Shown here one piece after another: positions 46,753 through 60,591 of a DNA stretch of 64,000 nt (its first letter is position 1; every line of letters begins with the position of its first letter). The stretch covers positions 2,036,501-2,100,500 of the forward strand of contig NC_135425.1 in the NCBI RefSeq assembly GCF_051991245.1, in the 5' to 3' direction. Made by a program: the position numbers and the translations under genes. Below the pieces are notes generated by a model. The model had not been told where the DNA came from and did not search any database. It worked only from the letters and a program-made list of their open reading frames with translations. The DNA comes from Festucalex cinctus. Its lineage: Eukaryota > Chordata > Actinopteri > Syngnathiformes > Syngnathidae.

Positions 46753-49350
46753 CTAGAGCTGCGAGCAGCTATAAAGGGCCCTCGCAGCCCGGGCCACGTT
46801 GGAGTCCTTGCACGTTGGGGTACTTGCACGTTAGGGTACTGGCACGTTGGGGTACTGGCATATTGGAAGCAAAATTTCTTTGAAAATGGCATAATAAACG
46901 TTTACATGTAGAATATTTTTTTTGCCAGTGTGTGTCAAGCTCAACGGGTTTTGGTGATTGTTAAGACCTGCAAAAATCAGCGTCCTTTTTTATTTTTAGG
47001 CAATGAGTTGCCCTGATTGGTATTTTTTGTAAAAGTGTATATATACATCATCGCTCGTTGTACTCATTGCACAATGTTACTTTTATTGTCCAAAGGGGCA
47101 ATCAAAAATGAATAAAACAAAATGGAAACGTACATACGTTTGGATCGGTGTGAAGCCAGTGAACAATTTGAGTGGTGGAAACTAAAAGAATATTCATAAA
47201 TGACTTAGTCATCACACTTAGAATGAGTTTACATTTTTTTGTACAAAATACCGTATGTGGGTTTTTTTTTTTTATATAAGCCTCAAGGGCTAGGTGGCGC
47301 TGTATTTATAACTGAATGTTGACATCGAGATACCTTCAGGCCTTGATTATAAGCATACATGTCAAGTGTGGGATTTTTTTTGGAGCATGTACGGTGGAGT
47401 TATTAAGCATATCCTACATTCACGATATTGCTTTTAATGTCCACAGAGGCTATCAAAAATAAATAAAAATATATATATGTTTGGATAAGTCTGATGCCAG
47501 TGAACATTTTGAGTGGTGGAAACTAAAAGAATATTCATAAATGACTTAGTTATCACACTTAGAATGAGTTTACATTTTTTGTACAAAATACCGTATGTGG
47601 GGTATTTTTTTTTTATGCCTCAATGGCTAGGTGGCGCTGCATATATAACTGAATGTTGTCATAGAGATAGCTTCAGGCTTTGACGATAAACATACATGTC
47701 AAGTTTTGGATTTTTTGGAGCATGTACCGGGGAGTTATTATGAATATCCTTTTTCAGTGCGAAACACAAATTTTGATGCCCCGCCTTCATCATATAGTAT
47801 TTCGAAAGGTCAAGATTTTTCCCCCTGTCGTTGGCTCAGGTCTTGACATGGTCCAGGTCAAGTCTTAACTCAGTCAGATGAAACGTGTAGGAGAAGTGGG
47901 CAAAAGTCTGCCCCCTGTGAATGTGCAAAAATTGTCAAAAATAGGACATTCAAAAATTCGTAGCTCACTTCCTGTTCATTTTAGCATATGGGTCCAAGAG
48001 ACTTTTTTGTAGGTCTTGGGCTCCCTCATACACCTAAAATTTTTCGTAGATCTTGCTTAAACGTACAACCGGGGCTGCTTCGTTAAAATTTTCTAGGGGT
48101 CGCTATTGAGTCATTTTTGTAAAAATAGCACAATCAACATTAAAATATTGCTCATTTTACCAGGCCAGATGTGTGTGCCAAGTTTCATGAGTTTCTGTGC
48201 ATGTTTAGACCCTCAAAACCGGCGTTGTTTTCTTGGCGAACAGCGCTTAGCCACGCCCACAGCAATTCACGAAAACTCACAAACTTCGTGTTGTGACATC
48301 ATGAAGGCCGAAACCCTCATCTGAGCAAATCTGAGGTAGGTCCAGTTAACGTGTTTGGACAAAAACGTAGAAGAAAATTCGTAAGAAAAAAAAAATGCCA
48401 CTAGGTGGCGCTATCAGTAAGATGAAATATAAGTTCGTAGATGTCTTTAGGGCTGGACTCTCATCAAATGTGTGAAATTTTGAGAAGATAGGATCATCTC
48501 GGTCAAGTTAATGCAGCTTTTATTGTCACGAAAAATCTTCAGACTTTGCGTCACCGTAGCGGCCACGCCCTTTGGCGAAAAGTTACAATATTCGGTGTGG
48601 GGCATGATCAACATCTTAAGGCTTTTCTGACCAATTTTCAACTGGATCCCTTCAACGAGCTCAGCACTGTAGCTAAAAACGTAAAGTATGACATTTAATG
48701 TTACCACTAGGTGGCGCTATATGTATAACTGAATTTTATCATATAGATGTTTTCAGGCCGTGACTATTACGTTTTCTGAGAAGTTTGAGATTTTTCGGAG
48801 CTTGAACATGGGAGTTATTAAGCATTTGCTCTTTCTGGACAAATGAAATTTTCAAGGCAATATTTGATGCCCCGCCCCCGTCATATAGTATTTCAAAAAG
48901 TCAAGGTTTTTTGCCCAGTTGTTGTCTCAGGTCTTGAGATGATAAATGCCAATTTTGAAGTCAACTGGATGAAAAATGTTTGCAAAGGGGGAAAAAGCAT
49001 GACCACAGTGAATGTGCCAAAATAGGCCAAAATTGGACATTAAAAAATTCATAGCTCATTTCCTGTACATTTTAGCTACATGGTCCCAATAGACTTTTTT
49101 GTGCGTCTCGGGGTGCTACACGTGCCTGCCAATTTTCGTTGCTCTAGCTCAAACGTGCCGGGCTTGGTTATTATTTTTCTACGCTAGGGGGCGCTATAGA
49201 GTCGCGTTGTTATGACGCCTTCATAATATCAAATTTTTCGCCGGGCCCGAAGAGTGCGCAAAGTTCGGTGAGTTTTCGTGAATGTTTAGGTACCCAAAAT
49301 CGCGATCGTTTGCGGAGAATAAAGAAGAAGAAGAGGAAGAATAATAATAA
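46753..49350 (+). repeat. Array unit 11 (2,598 bp)
   Basis: Head beta, tail type 1 with an AAG/GGAAG interruption. M3 is altered (CTAGGGGTCGCT near 48093). Confidence 0.88.
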
Positions 49351-51955
49351 CTAGAGCTGCGAGCAGCTATAAAGGGCCCTCGCAGCCCGGGCCACGTTGG
49401 GGTACTTGCACGTTGGGGTACTGGCACGTTGGGGTACTGGCATATTGGAAGCAAAATTTCTTTGAAAATGGCATAATAAACGTTTACATGTAGAATATTT
49501 TTTTGCCAGTGTGTGTGTCAAGCTCAACGGGTTTTAGTCATTGTTAAGACCTGCAAAAATCAGCGTCCTTTTTTATTTTTAGGCAATGAGTTGCCCTGAT
49601 TGGTATTTTTTGTAAAAGTGTATATACACATCATCGCTCGTTGTACTCATTGCACAATGTTACTTTTATTGTCCAAAGGGGCAATCAAAAATGAATAAAA
49701 CAAAATGGAAACGTACATACGTTTGGATCGGTGTGAAGCCAGTGAACAATTTGAGTGGTGGAAACTAAAAGAATATTCATAAATGACTTAGTTATCACAC
49801 TTAGAATGAGTGTACATTTTTTGTACAAAATACCGTATGTGGGGTATTTTTATTTTTTTATATATAAGCCTCAAGGGCTAGGTGGCGCTGTATTTATAAC
49901 TGAATGTTGTCATAGAGATACCTTCAGGCCTTGATTATAAGCATACATGTCAAGTGTGGGATTTTTTTTGGAGCATGTACCGTGGAGTTATTAAGCATAT
50001 CCTTCATTCACGATATTGCTTTTAATGTCCATAGAGGCTATCAAAAATAAATAAAAATATATATATGTTTGGATAAGTCTGATGCCAGTGAACATTTTGA
50101 GTGGTGGAAACTAAAAGAATATTCATAAATGACTTCGTTATCACACTTAGAATGAGTTTACATTTTTTGTACAAAATACCGTATGTGGGGTATTTTTTTT
50201 TCATGCCTCAAGGGCTAGGTAGCGCTGCATATATAACTGAATGTTGTCATAGAGATAGCTTCAGGCCTTGACGATAAACATACATGTCAAGTTTGGGATT
50301 TTTTGGAGCATGTCCCGGGGAGTTATCAAGCATATCCTTTTACATTGCTTAACACAAATTTTGATGCCCCGCCCTCATCATATAGTATTTCGAAAAGTCA
50401 AAAATTTTCCCCCTGTCGTTGGCTCAGGATTTGACATGGTCCAGGCCAAGTCTTAACTCAGTCGGATGAAATGTGTAGGAGAAGTGGGCAAAAGTCTGCC
50501 CCCTGTGAATGTGCAAAAATCGTCAAAAATGGGACATTCAAAAATTCGTAGCTCACTTCCTGTTCATTTTAGCATATGGGTACAAGAGACTTTTTTGTAG
50601 GTCTTGGGCTCCCTCATACACCTAAAAATATTCGTCGTTCTTGCTTAAACGTACAACCGGGGCTGCTTCGTTAAAAACTTCTAGGGGGCGCTATTGAGTC
50701 ATTTTTGTAAAAATAGCACAATCAACAATAAAATATTGCTCATTTTACCAGGCCAGATGTGTGTGCCAAGTTTCATGAGTTTCTGTGCATGTTTAGACCC
50801 TCAAAACTGGCGTTATTTTCTTGGCGAACAGCGCTTAGCCACACCCACAGCAATTCGCGAAAACTCACAAACTTCGTGTTGTGACATCATGAAGGCCGAA
50901 ACCCTCATCTGAGCAAATATGAGGTAGGTCCAGTTAACGTGTTTGGAGAAAAACGTAGAAGAAAATTCGTAAGAAAAAAAATTGCCACTAGGTGGCGCTA
51001 TCAGTTAGATGAAATATAAGTCAGTAGATGTCTTTAGGGCTGGACTCTCATCAAATGTGTGAAATTTTGAGAAGATAGGATCATCTCGGTCAAGTTAATG
51101 CAGCTTTTATTTTCACGAAAAATCTTCAGACTTTGCGTCACCGTAGCGGCCACGCCCTTTTGCGAAAAGTTACAATATTCGGTGTGGGGCATGATCAACA
51201 TCTTAAGGCTTTTCTGACCAATTTTCAAATGGATCCCTTCAACAAGCTCAGCACAGTAGCTAAAAACGTAAAGTATGACATTTATTGTAACCACTAGGTG
51301 GCGCTATATGTATAACTGAATTTTATCATATAGATGTTTTCAGGCCGTGACTATTACGTTGCCTGAGAAGTTTGAGATTTTTTGGAGCTTGAACATGGGA
51401 GTTATTAAGCATTTGCTCTTTCTGGACAAATGAAATTTTAAAGGCAATATTTGATGCCCCGCCCCCGTCATATAGTATTTCAAAAAGGCAAGATGTTTTG
51501 CCCAGTTGTTCTCTCAGGTCTTGAGATGATAAATGCCAAGTTTGAAGTCAATTGGATGAAAAATGTTTGCAAAGGGGGAAAAAGCATGACCACAGTGAAT
51601 GTGCCAAAATAGGCCAAAATTGGACATAAAAAAATTCATAGCTCACTTCCTGTACATTTTAGCTACATGGTCCCAATAGACTTTTTTGTGCGTCTCGGGG
51701 TGCTACACGTGCCTGCCAATTTTTGTTGCTCTAGCTCAAACGTGCCGGGCTTGGTTTTTATTTTTCTACGCTAGGGGGCGCTATCGAGTCGCATTGTTAT
51801 GACGACTTAATAATATCAAATTTTTCGCCGGGCCTGAGGAGTGTGCAAAGTTTGGTGAGTTTTCGTGAATGTTTAGGTACCCAAAATCGCGATTGTTTGC
51901 GGAGAATAAAGAAGAAGAAGAAGAAGAAGAAGAAGAAGAAGAATAATAATAATAA
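49351..51955 (+). repeat. Array unit 12 (2,605 bp)
   Basis: Head beta with four minisatellite copies, tail type 1 with a long AAG run. M2 is altered (CTAGGTAGCGCT near 50216). Confidence 0.88.
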
Positions 51956-54188
51956 CTAGAGCTGCGAGCAGCTATAAAGGGCCCTCGCAGCCCGGGCCAC
52001 GTTGGGGTACTTGCACGTTGGGGAACTTGCACATTGGGGTACTGGCACATTGGAAGCAGAATTTCTTTGAAAATGGCATGATAAACGTGGATTTTTTTTT
52101 TTTTTTTTTTGCCAGGTGTGATGAGTGTGTCAAGCTCAATGGGTTTTGGTGATTGTTAAGATCTGCAAAAATCAGCGTCTTATTTTTTATTTTTAGGCAA
52201 TGAGTTGCCCTGATTGGTATTTTTTGTAAAAGTGTATATACACATCATCGCTCGTTGTACTCATTGCACAATGTTACTTTTATTGTCCAAAGGGGCAATC
52301 AAAAATGAATAAAACAAAATGGAAATGTACATACGTTTGGATCGGTGTGAAGCCAGTGAACAATTTGAGTGGTGGAAACTAAAAGAATATTCATAAATGA
52401 CTGAGTTATCACACTTAGAATGAGTGTACATTTTTTGTACAAAATATTGTATGTGGGGTATTTTTTTTTTATTCCTCAAGGGCTAGGTGGCGCTGCATAT
52501 ATAACTGAATGTTGTCACAGAGATAACTTCAGGCCTTGACGATAAACATACATGTCAAGTTTGGGATTTTTTGGAGCATGTACCGGGGAGTTATCAAGCA
52601 TATCCTTTTTCATTGCGAAACACAAAATTTGATGCCCCGCCCTCATAATATAGTATTTCGAAAAGACAAAATTTTTCCCCCCTGTCGTTGGCTCAGGTCT
52701 TGACATGGTCCAGGCCAAGTCTTAACTCAGTCGGATGAAACGTGTAGGAGAAGTGGGCTAAAGTCTGCCCCCTGTGAATGTGCAAAAATCGTCAAAAATG
52801 GGACATTCAAAAATTCGTAGCTCACTTCCTGTTCATTTTAGCATATGGGTCCAAGAGACTTTTTTGTAGGTCTTGGGCTCCCTCATACACCTAAAAATAT
52901 TCGTCGTTCTTGCTTAAACGTACAACCGGGGCTGCTTCGTTAAAAACTTCTAGGGGGCGCTATTGAGTAATTTTTGTAAAAATAGCACAATCAACAATAA
53001 AATATTGCTCATTTTACCAGGCCAGATGTGTGTGCCAAGTTTCATGAGTTTCTGTGCATGTTTAGACCCTCAAAACTGGCGTTGTTTTCTTGGCGAACAG
53101 CGCTTAGCCACGCCCACAGCAATTCGCGAAAACTCACAAACTTCGTGTTGTGACATCATGAAGGCCGAAACCCTCATCTGAGCAAATAAGAGGTAGGTCC
53201 AGTTAACGTGTTTGGAGAAAAACGTAGAAGAAAATTCGTAATAAAAAAAATTGCCACTAGGTGGCGCTATCAGTTAGATGAAATATAAGTCAGTAGATGT
53301 CTTTAGGGCTGGACTCTCATCAAATGTGTGAAATTTTGAGAAGATAGGATCATCTCGGTCAAGTTAATGCAGCTTTTATTTTCACGAAAAATCTTCAGAC
53401 TTTGCGTCACCGTAGCGGCCACGCCCTTTGGCGAAAAGTTACAATATTCGGTGTGGGGCATGATCAACATCTTAAGGCTTTTCTGACCAATTTTCAAATG
53501 GATCCCTTCAACGAGCTCAGCACAGTAGCTAAAAACGTAAAGTATGACATTTATTGTAACCACTAGGTGGCGCTATATGTATAACTGAATTTTATCATAT
53601 AGATGTTTTCAGGCCGTGACTATTACGTTGCCTGAGAAGTTTGAGATTTTTTGGAGCTTGTACATGGGAGTTATTCAGCATTTGCTCTTTCTGGACAAAT
53701 GAAATTTTAAAGGCAATATTTGATGCCCCGCCCCCGTCATATAGTATTTCAAAAAGGCAAGATGTTTTGCCCAGTTTTTCTCTCAGGTCTTGAGATGATA
53801 AATGCCAAGTTTGAAGTCAATTGGATGAAAAAATTTTGCAAAGGGGGAAAAAGCATGACCACAGTGAATGTGCCAAAATAGGCCAAAATTGGACATAAAA
53901 AAATTCATAGCTCACTTCCTGTACATTTTGGCTACATGGTCCCAATAGACTTTTTTGTGCGTCTCGCGGTGCTACACGTGCCTGCCAATTTTTGTTGCTC
54001 TAGCTCAAACGTGCCGGGCTTGGTTTTTATTTTTCTACGCTAGGGGGCGCTATCGAGTCGCATTGTTATGACGACTTCATAATATCAAATTTTTCGCCGG
54101 GCCTGAGGAGTGTGCAAAGTTTGGTGAGTTTTCGTGAATGTTTAGGTACCCAAAATCGCGATCGTTTGCGGAGAATAAAGAAGAAGAA

Positions 54189-54219
<31 letters not shown>

Positions 54220-54327
54220 TTTTACAAAAACAATAGGGACCTCGCAGCGGTCGCTGCTCGGGCCCTAATAAGAATTCCTTCAGGAACAATAGGGACCTCG
54301 CAGCGGTCGCTGCTCGGGCCCTAATAA
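51956..54327 (+). repeat. Array unit 13, chimeric and shortened (2,372 bp)
   Basis: The head is alpha, but from about 52210 the sequence is beta-like (GTGTGAAGCCAGTGAACAAT) and the tail is type 1, so a switch lies near 52185-52210. The M1 module is missing: the first AAAATAYYGTATGTGGGG stretch leads straight into M2. The tail carries two stem-loop modules (54220-54323). Confidence 0.88.
54220..54323 (+). repeat. Two tail stem-loop modules of unit 13
   Basis: Modules with GGGACCTCGCAGCGGTCGC end at 54267 and 54323. The second is preceded by AGAATTCCTTCAGGAA instead of the TTTTTACAAAAA leader seen elsewhere. Confidence 0.75.
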
Positions 54328-56922
54328 CTAGAGCTGCGAGCAGCTATAAAGGGCCCTCGCAGCCCGGGCCACGTTGGAGTCCTTGCACGTTGGGGTACTT
54401 GCACGTTAGGGTACTGGCACGTTGGGGTACTGGCATATTGGAAGCAAAATTTCTTTGAAAATGGCATAATAAACGTTTACATGTAGAATTTTTTTTGCCA
54501 GTGTGTATCAAGCTCAACGGGTTTTGGGGATTGTTAAAACCTGCAAAATTCTGCGTCCTTTTTTATTTTTAGGCAATGAGTTGCCCTGATTGGTATTTTT
54601 TGTAAAAGTGTATATATACATCATCGCTCGTTGTACTCATTGCACAATGTTACTTTTATTGTCCAAAGGGGCAATCAAAAATGAATAAAACAAAATGGAA
54701 ACGTACATACGTTTGGATCGGTGTGAAGCCAGTGAACAATTTGAGTGGTGGAAACTAAAAGAATATTCATAAATGACTTAGTCATCACACTTAGAATGAG
54801 TTTACATTTTTTGTACAAAATACCGTATGTGGGTTTTTTTTTTTTATATAAGCCTCAAGGGCTAGGTGGCGCTGTATTTATAACTGAATGTTGTCATCGA
54901 GATACCTTCAGGCCTTGATTATAAGCATACATTTCAAGTGTGGGATTTTTTTTGGAGCATGTACCGTGGAGTTATTAAGCATATCCTTCATTCACGATAT
55001 TGCTTTTAATGTCCATAGAGGCTATCAAAAATAAATAAAAATATATATATGTTTGGATAAGTCTGATGCCAGTGAACATTTTGAGTGGTGGAAACTAAAA
55101 GAATATTCAGAAATGACTTCGTTATCACACTTAGAATGAGTGTACATTTTTTGTACAAAATACCGTATGTGGGGTATTTTTTTTTTATTCCTCAAGGGCT
55201 AGGTGGCGCTGCATATATAACTGAATGTTGTCACAGAGATAACTTCAGGCCTTGACGATAAACATACATGTCAAGTTTGGGATTTTTTGGAGCATGTACC
55301 GGGGAGTTATCAAGCATATCCTTTTTCATTGCGAAACACAAAATTTGATGCCCCGCCCTCATCATATAGTATTTCGAAAAGTCAAAATTTTTCCCCCTGT
55401 CGTTGGCTCAGGTCTTGACATGGTCCAGGCCAAGTCTTAACTCAGTCGGATGAAATGTGTAGGAGAAGTGGGCAAAAGTCTGCCCCCTGTGAATGTGCAA
55501 AAATCGTAAAAAATGGGACATTCAAAAATTCATAGCTCACTTCCTGTTCATTTTAGCATATGGGTCCAAGAGACTTTTTTGTAGGACTTGGGCTCCCTCA
55601 TACACCTAAAAATATTCGTCGTTCTTGCTTAAACGTACAACCGGGGCTGCTTTGTTAAAAACTTCTAGGGGGCGCTATTGAGTCATTTTTGTAAAAAATA
55701 GCACAATCAACAATAAAATATGGCTCATTTTACCAGGCCAGATGTGTGTGCCAAGTTTCATGAGTTTCTGTGCATGTTTAGACCCTCACAACTGGCGTTG
55801 TTTTCTTGGCGAACAGCGCTTAGCCACACCCACAGCAATTCGCGAAAACTCACAAACTTCGTGTTGTGACATCATGAAGGCCGAAACCCTCATCTGAGCA
55901 AATATGAGGTAGGTCCAGTTAACGTGTTTGGAGAAAAACGTAGAAGAAAATTCGTAAGAAAAAAAATTGCCACTAGGTGGCGCTATCAGTTAGATGAAAT
56001 ATAAGTCAGTAGATGTCTTTAGGGCTGGACTCTCATCAAATGTGTGAAATTTTGAGAAGATAGGATCATCTCGGTCAAGTTAATGCAGCTTTTATTTTCA
56101 CGAAAAATCTTCAGACTTTGCGTCACCGTAGCGGCCACGCCCTTTGGCGAAAAGTTACAATATTCGGTGTGGGGCATGATCAACATCTTAAGGCTTTTCT
56201 GACCAATTTTCAAATGGATCCCTTCAACAAGCTCAGCACAGTAGCGAAAAACGTAAAGTATGACATTTATTGTAACCACTAGGTGGCACTATATGTATAA
56301 CTGAATTTTATCATATAGATGTTTTCAGGCCGTGACTATTACGTTGCCTGAGAAGTTTGAGATTTTTTGGAGCTTGAACATGGGAGTTATTAAGCATTTG
56401 CTCTTTCTCGACAAATGAAATTTTAAAGGCAATATTTGATGCCCCGCCCCCGTCATATAGTATTTCAAAAAGGCAAGATGTTTTGCCCAGTTGTTCTCTC
56501 AGGTCTTGAGATGATAAATGCCAAGTTTGAAGTCAATTGGATGAAAAATGTTTGCAAAGGGGGAAAAAGCATGACCACAGTGAATGTGCCAAAATAGGCC
56601 AAAATTGGACATAAAAAAATTCATAGCTCACTTCCTGTACATTTTAGCTACATGGTCCCAAGAGACTTTTTTGTGCGTCTCGGGGTACTACACGTGCCTG
56701 CCAATTTTTGTTGCTCTAGCTCAAACGTGCCGGGCTTGGTTTTTATTTTTCTACGCTAGGGGGCGCTATCGAGTCGCATTGTTATAACGACTTCATAATA
56801 TCAAATTTTTCGCCGGACCTGAGGAGTGTGCAAAGTTCGGTGAGTTTTCGTGAATATTTAGGTACCCAAAATCGCGATTGTTTGCGGAGAATAAAGAAGA
56901 AGAAGAAGAAGAATAATAATAA
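54328..56922 (+). repeat. Array unit 14 (2,595 bp)
   Basis: Head beta, tail type 1, five minisatellite copies. M5 has lost its CpG (GGTGGCACTATATG near 56283). Confidence 0.88.
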
Positions 56923-59900
56923 CTAGAGCTGCGAGCAGCTATAAAGGGCCCTCGCAGCCCGGGCCACGTTGGGGTACTTGCACGTTGGGGTACTTGCACG
57001 TTGGGGTACTGGCACGTTGGGGTACTGGCAAGTTTAGGTAAGGCACATTGGAAGCAGAATTTCTTTGAAAATGGCATGATAAACCTTGACATGTGGATTT
57101 TTTTTTTTTTTGTAAAAATACCGTTAAGTTGGTGTATTTTTTTTTATGCCTCTAGGGCTAGGTGGCGCTGTATATATAATGGAATGTTGTCATAGGGATA
57201 CCTTCAAGCCTTGACTCTAAACATACATGTCAAGTGTGGGATTTTTTTGGAGCATGTACCGTGGAGTTATTAAGCATATCCTTCATTCACGATATTGCTT
57301 TTAATGTCCATTAGAGGCTATCAAAAATAAATAAAAAAGTACATGTTTGGATAAGTCTAATGCCAGTGAACATTTTGAGTGGTGGAAAGTAAAAGAATAT
57401 TCATAAATGACTTAGTTATCACACTTAGAATGAGTTTACATTTTTTGTACAAAATACCGTATGTGGGGTATTTTTTTTTCATGCCTCAAGGGCGAGGTGG
57501 CGCTGCATATATAACTGAATGTTGTCATAGAGATACCTTCAGGCCTTGACGATAAACATACATGTCAAGTTTGGGATTTTTTGGAGCATGTATCGGGGAG
57601 TTATTAAGCATATCCTTTTTCAGTGCGAAACACAAATTTTGATGCCCCGCGCTCATCATATAGTATTTCCAAAAGTCAAGATTTTTCCGTCTGTTGTTGG
57701 CTCAGGTCTTGGCATGGTCCAGGTCAAGTCATTGGATAAACATGTAGGAGAAGTGGGCAAAAGTATGCCCCCTGAAAATGTGCAAAAATCGTCAAAAATG
57801 GGACATTCAAAAATTCGTACCTCACTTCCTGTTCATTTTAGCATATGGGTCCAAGAGACTTTTTTGTAGGTCTTTGGCTCCGTCATACACGTAAAAATTT
57901 TCGTAGATCTTGCTTAAACGTAGAATCGGGGCTGCTTCGTTAAAAATTTCTAGGGGGCGCTATTGAGTCATTTTTGTAAAAATAGTACAATCAACAATAA
58001 AATATTGTTCATTTTACCAGGCCAGATGTGTGTGCCAAGTTTCATGAGTTTCTGCGCATGTTTAGACCCTCAAAACTGGCGTTGTTTTCTTGGCGAACAG
58101 TGCTTAGCCACGCCCACAGCGATTCGCGAAAACTCACAAACTTCGTGTTGTGACATCATGAAGGCCGAAACCCTCATCTGAGCAAATATGAGGTTGGTCC
58201 AGTTAACGTGTTTGGAGAAAAATGTACAAGAAAATTCGTAAGAAAAAAAATTGCCACTAGGTGGCGCTATCAGTAAGATGAAATATAAGTTCGTAGATGT
58301 CTTAAGGGCTGGACTCTCATCAAATGTGTGAAATTTTGAGAAGATAGGATCATCTCGGTCAAGTTCATGCAGCTTTTATTGTCACGAAAAATTTTCGGAC
58401 TTTGCGTCACCGTAGCGGCCACGCCCTTTGGCGAAAAGTTACAAAATTCGGTGTGGGGCATGATCAACATCTTAAGGCTTTTCTGACCAATTTTCAACTG
58501 GATCCCTTCAACGAGCTCGGCACAGTAGCTAAAAACGTAAAGTATGACATTTATTGTTACCACTAGGTGGCGCTATATGTATAACTGAATTTTATCATAT
58601 AGATGCTTTCAGGCCGTGACTATTACGTTGCCTGAGAAGTTTGAGATTTTTTGGAGCTTGAACATGGGAGTTATCACACTTAGAATGAGTTGACATTTTT
58701 TGTACAAAATACCGTATGTGGGGTATTTTTTTTTCACGCCTGAAGGGCTAGGTGGCGCTGCATATATAACTGAATTTTGTCATAGAGATACCTTCAGGCT
58801 TTGACTATAAACATACATGTCAAGTTTGGGATTTTTTGGAGCATGTACCGGGGAGTTATTAAGCATATCCTTTTTCAGTGCGAAACACAAAATTTGATGC
58901 CCCGCCCTCATCATATAGTATTTCCAAAAGTCAAGATTTTTCTGCCTGTAGTTGGCTCAGGTCTTGACATGGTCCAGGTCAAGTCTAAAGTCAGTCGGAT
59001 GAAATGTGTAGGAGAAGTGGGCAAAAGTATGCCCCCTGAAAATATGCAAAAATCGTCAAAAATGGGACATTCAAAAATTCATAGCTCACTTCCTGTTCAT
59101 TTTAGCACATGGGTCCAAGAGACTTTTTTGTAGGTCTTGGACTCCCTCATACACCTAAAAATTTTCGTAGATCTTGCTTAAACGTACAATCGGGGCTGCT
59201 TCGTTAAAAATTTCTAGGGGGCGCTATTGAGTCATTTTTGTAAAAATAGGACAATACATGATAAAATATTGCTCATTTTGCCAGGCCAGATGTGTGTGCC
59301 AAGTTTCATGAGTTTCTGCGCATGTTTAGACCATCAAAACTAGCGTTGTTTTCTTGGCGAACAGTGCTTAGCCACGCCCACAGCGATTCGCGAAAACTCA
59401 CAAACTTCGTGTTGTGACATCATGAAGGCCGAAACCCCACTCTGAGCAAATATGAGGTTGGTCCAGTTAACGTGTTTGGAGAAAAATGTACAAGAAAATT
59501 CGTAAGAAAAAAAATTGCCACTAGGTGGTGCTATCAGTTAGATGAAATGTAAGTTAGTAGATGTCTTTAGAGCTGGACTCTCATCAAATGTGTGAAATTT
59601 TGAGAAGATAGGATCATCTCGGTCAAGTTAATGCAGCTTTTATTGTCACGAAAAATCTTCAGACTTTGCGTCACCGTAGCGGCCACGCCCTTTGGCGAAA
59701 AGTTACAATATTCGGTGTGGGGCATCATCAACATCTTAAGGCTTTTCTGACCAAATTTCAACTGGATCCCTTCAACGAGCTCAGCACAGTAGCTAAAAAC
59801 GTAAAGTATGACATTTATTGTAACCACTAGGTGGCGCTATATGTATAACTGAATTTTGTCATATAGATGTTTTCAGGCCGTGACTATTACGTTGCCTGAG

Positions 59901-60591
59901 AAGTTTGAGATTTTTTGGAGCTTGTACATGGGAGTTATTCAGCATTTGCTCTTTCTGGACAAATGAAATTTTAAAGGCAATATTTGATGCCCCGCCCCCG
60001 TCATATAGTATTTCGAAAAGGCAAGATTTTTTCCCCAGTTGTTCTCTCAGGTCTTGAGATGATAAATGCCAAGTTTGAAGTCAATTGGATGAAAAATGTT
60101 TGCAAAGGGGGAAAAAGCATGACCACAGTGAATGTGCCAAAATAGGCCAAAATTGGACATTAAAAAATTCATAGCTCACTTCCTGTACATTTTAGCTACA
60201 TGGTCCCAATAGACTTTTTTGTGCGTCTCGGGGTGCTACACGTGCCTGCCAATTTTCGTTGCTCTAGCTCAAACGTGCCGGGCTTGGTTTTTATTTTTCT
60301 ATGCTAGGGGGCGCTATAGAGTCGCGTTGTTATGACGACTTCATAATATCAAATTTTTCGCCGGGCCTGAGGAGTGTGCAAAGTTTGGTGAGTTTTCGTA
60401 AATGTTTAGGTACCCAAAATCGTGATCGTTTACGGAGAAGAAGAAGAAGAAGAAGAAGAATAATAATAATAATAATAATAATAATCCGATCGAAAAACAA
60501 TAGGGACCTCGCAGCGGTAGCTGCTCGGGCCCTAATAATAATTTTTACAAAAACAATAGGGACCTCGCAGCGGTCGCTGCTCGGGCCCTAA
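56923..60591 (+). repeat. Array unit 15, enlarged (3,669 bp)
   Basis: Head alpha, tail type 2 with two stem-loop modules (60486-60534 and 60542-60590) in the same order as unit 9. About 380 bp is missing between the head poly-T (about 57100) and the M1 region. At about 58675 the sequence jumps from GGAGTTAT of the post-M5 module back to TATCACACTTAG before M2, duplicating over 1 kb. Confidence 0.88.
60486..60590 (+). repeat. Two tail stem-loop modules of unit 15
   Basis: The first module has GCGGTAGCTGC and the second GCGGTCGCTGC, the same order as in unit 9, indicating that units 9 and 15 share a recent common ancestor at this end. Confidence 0.75.
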
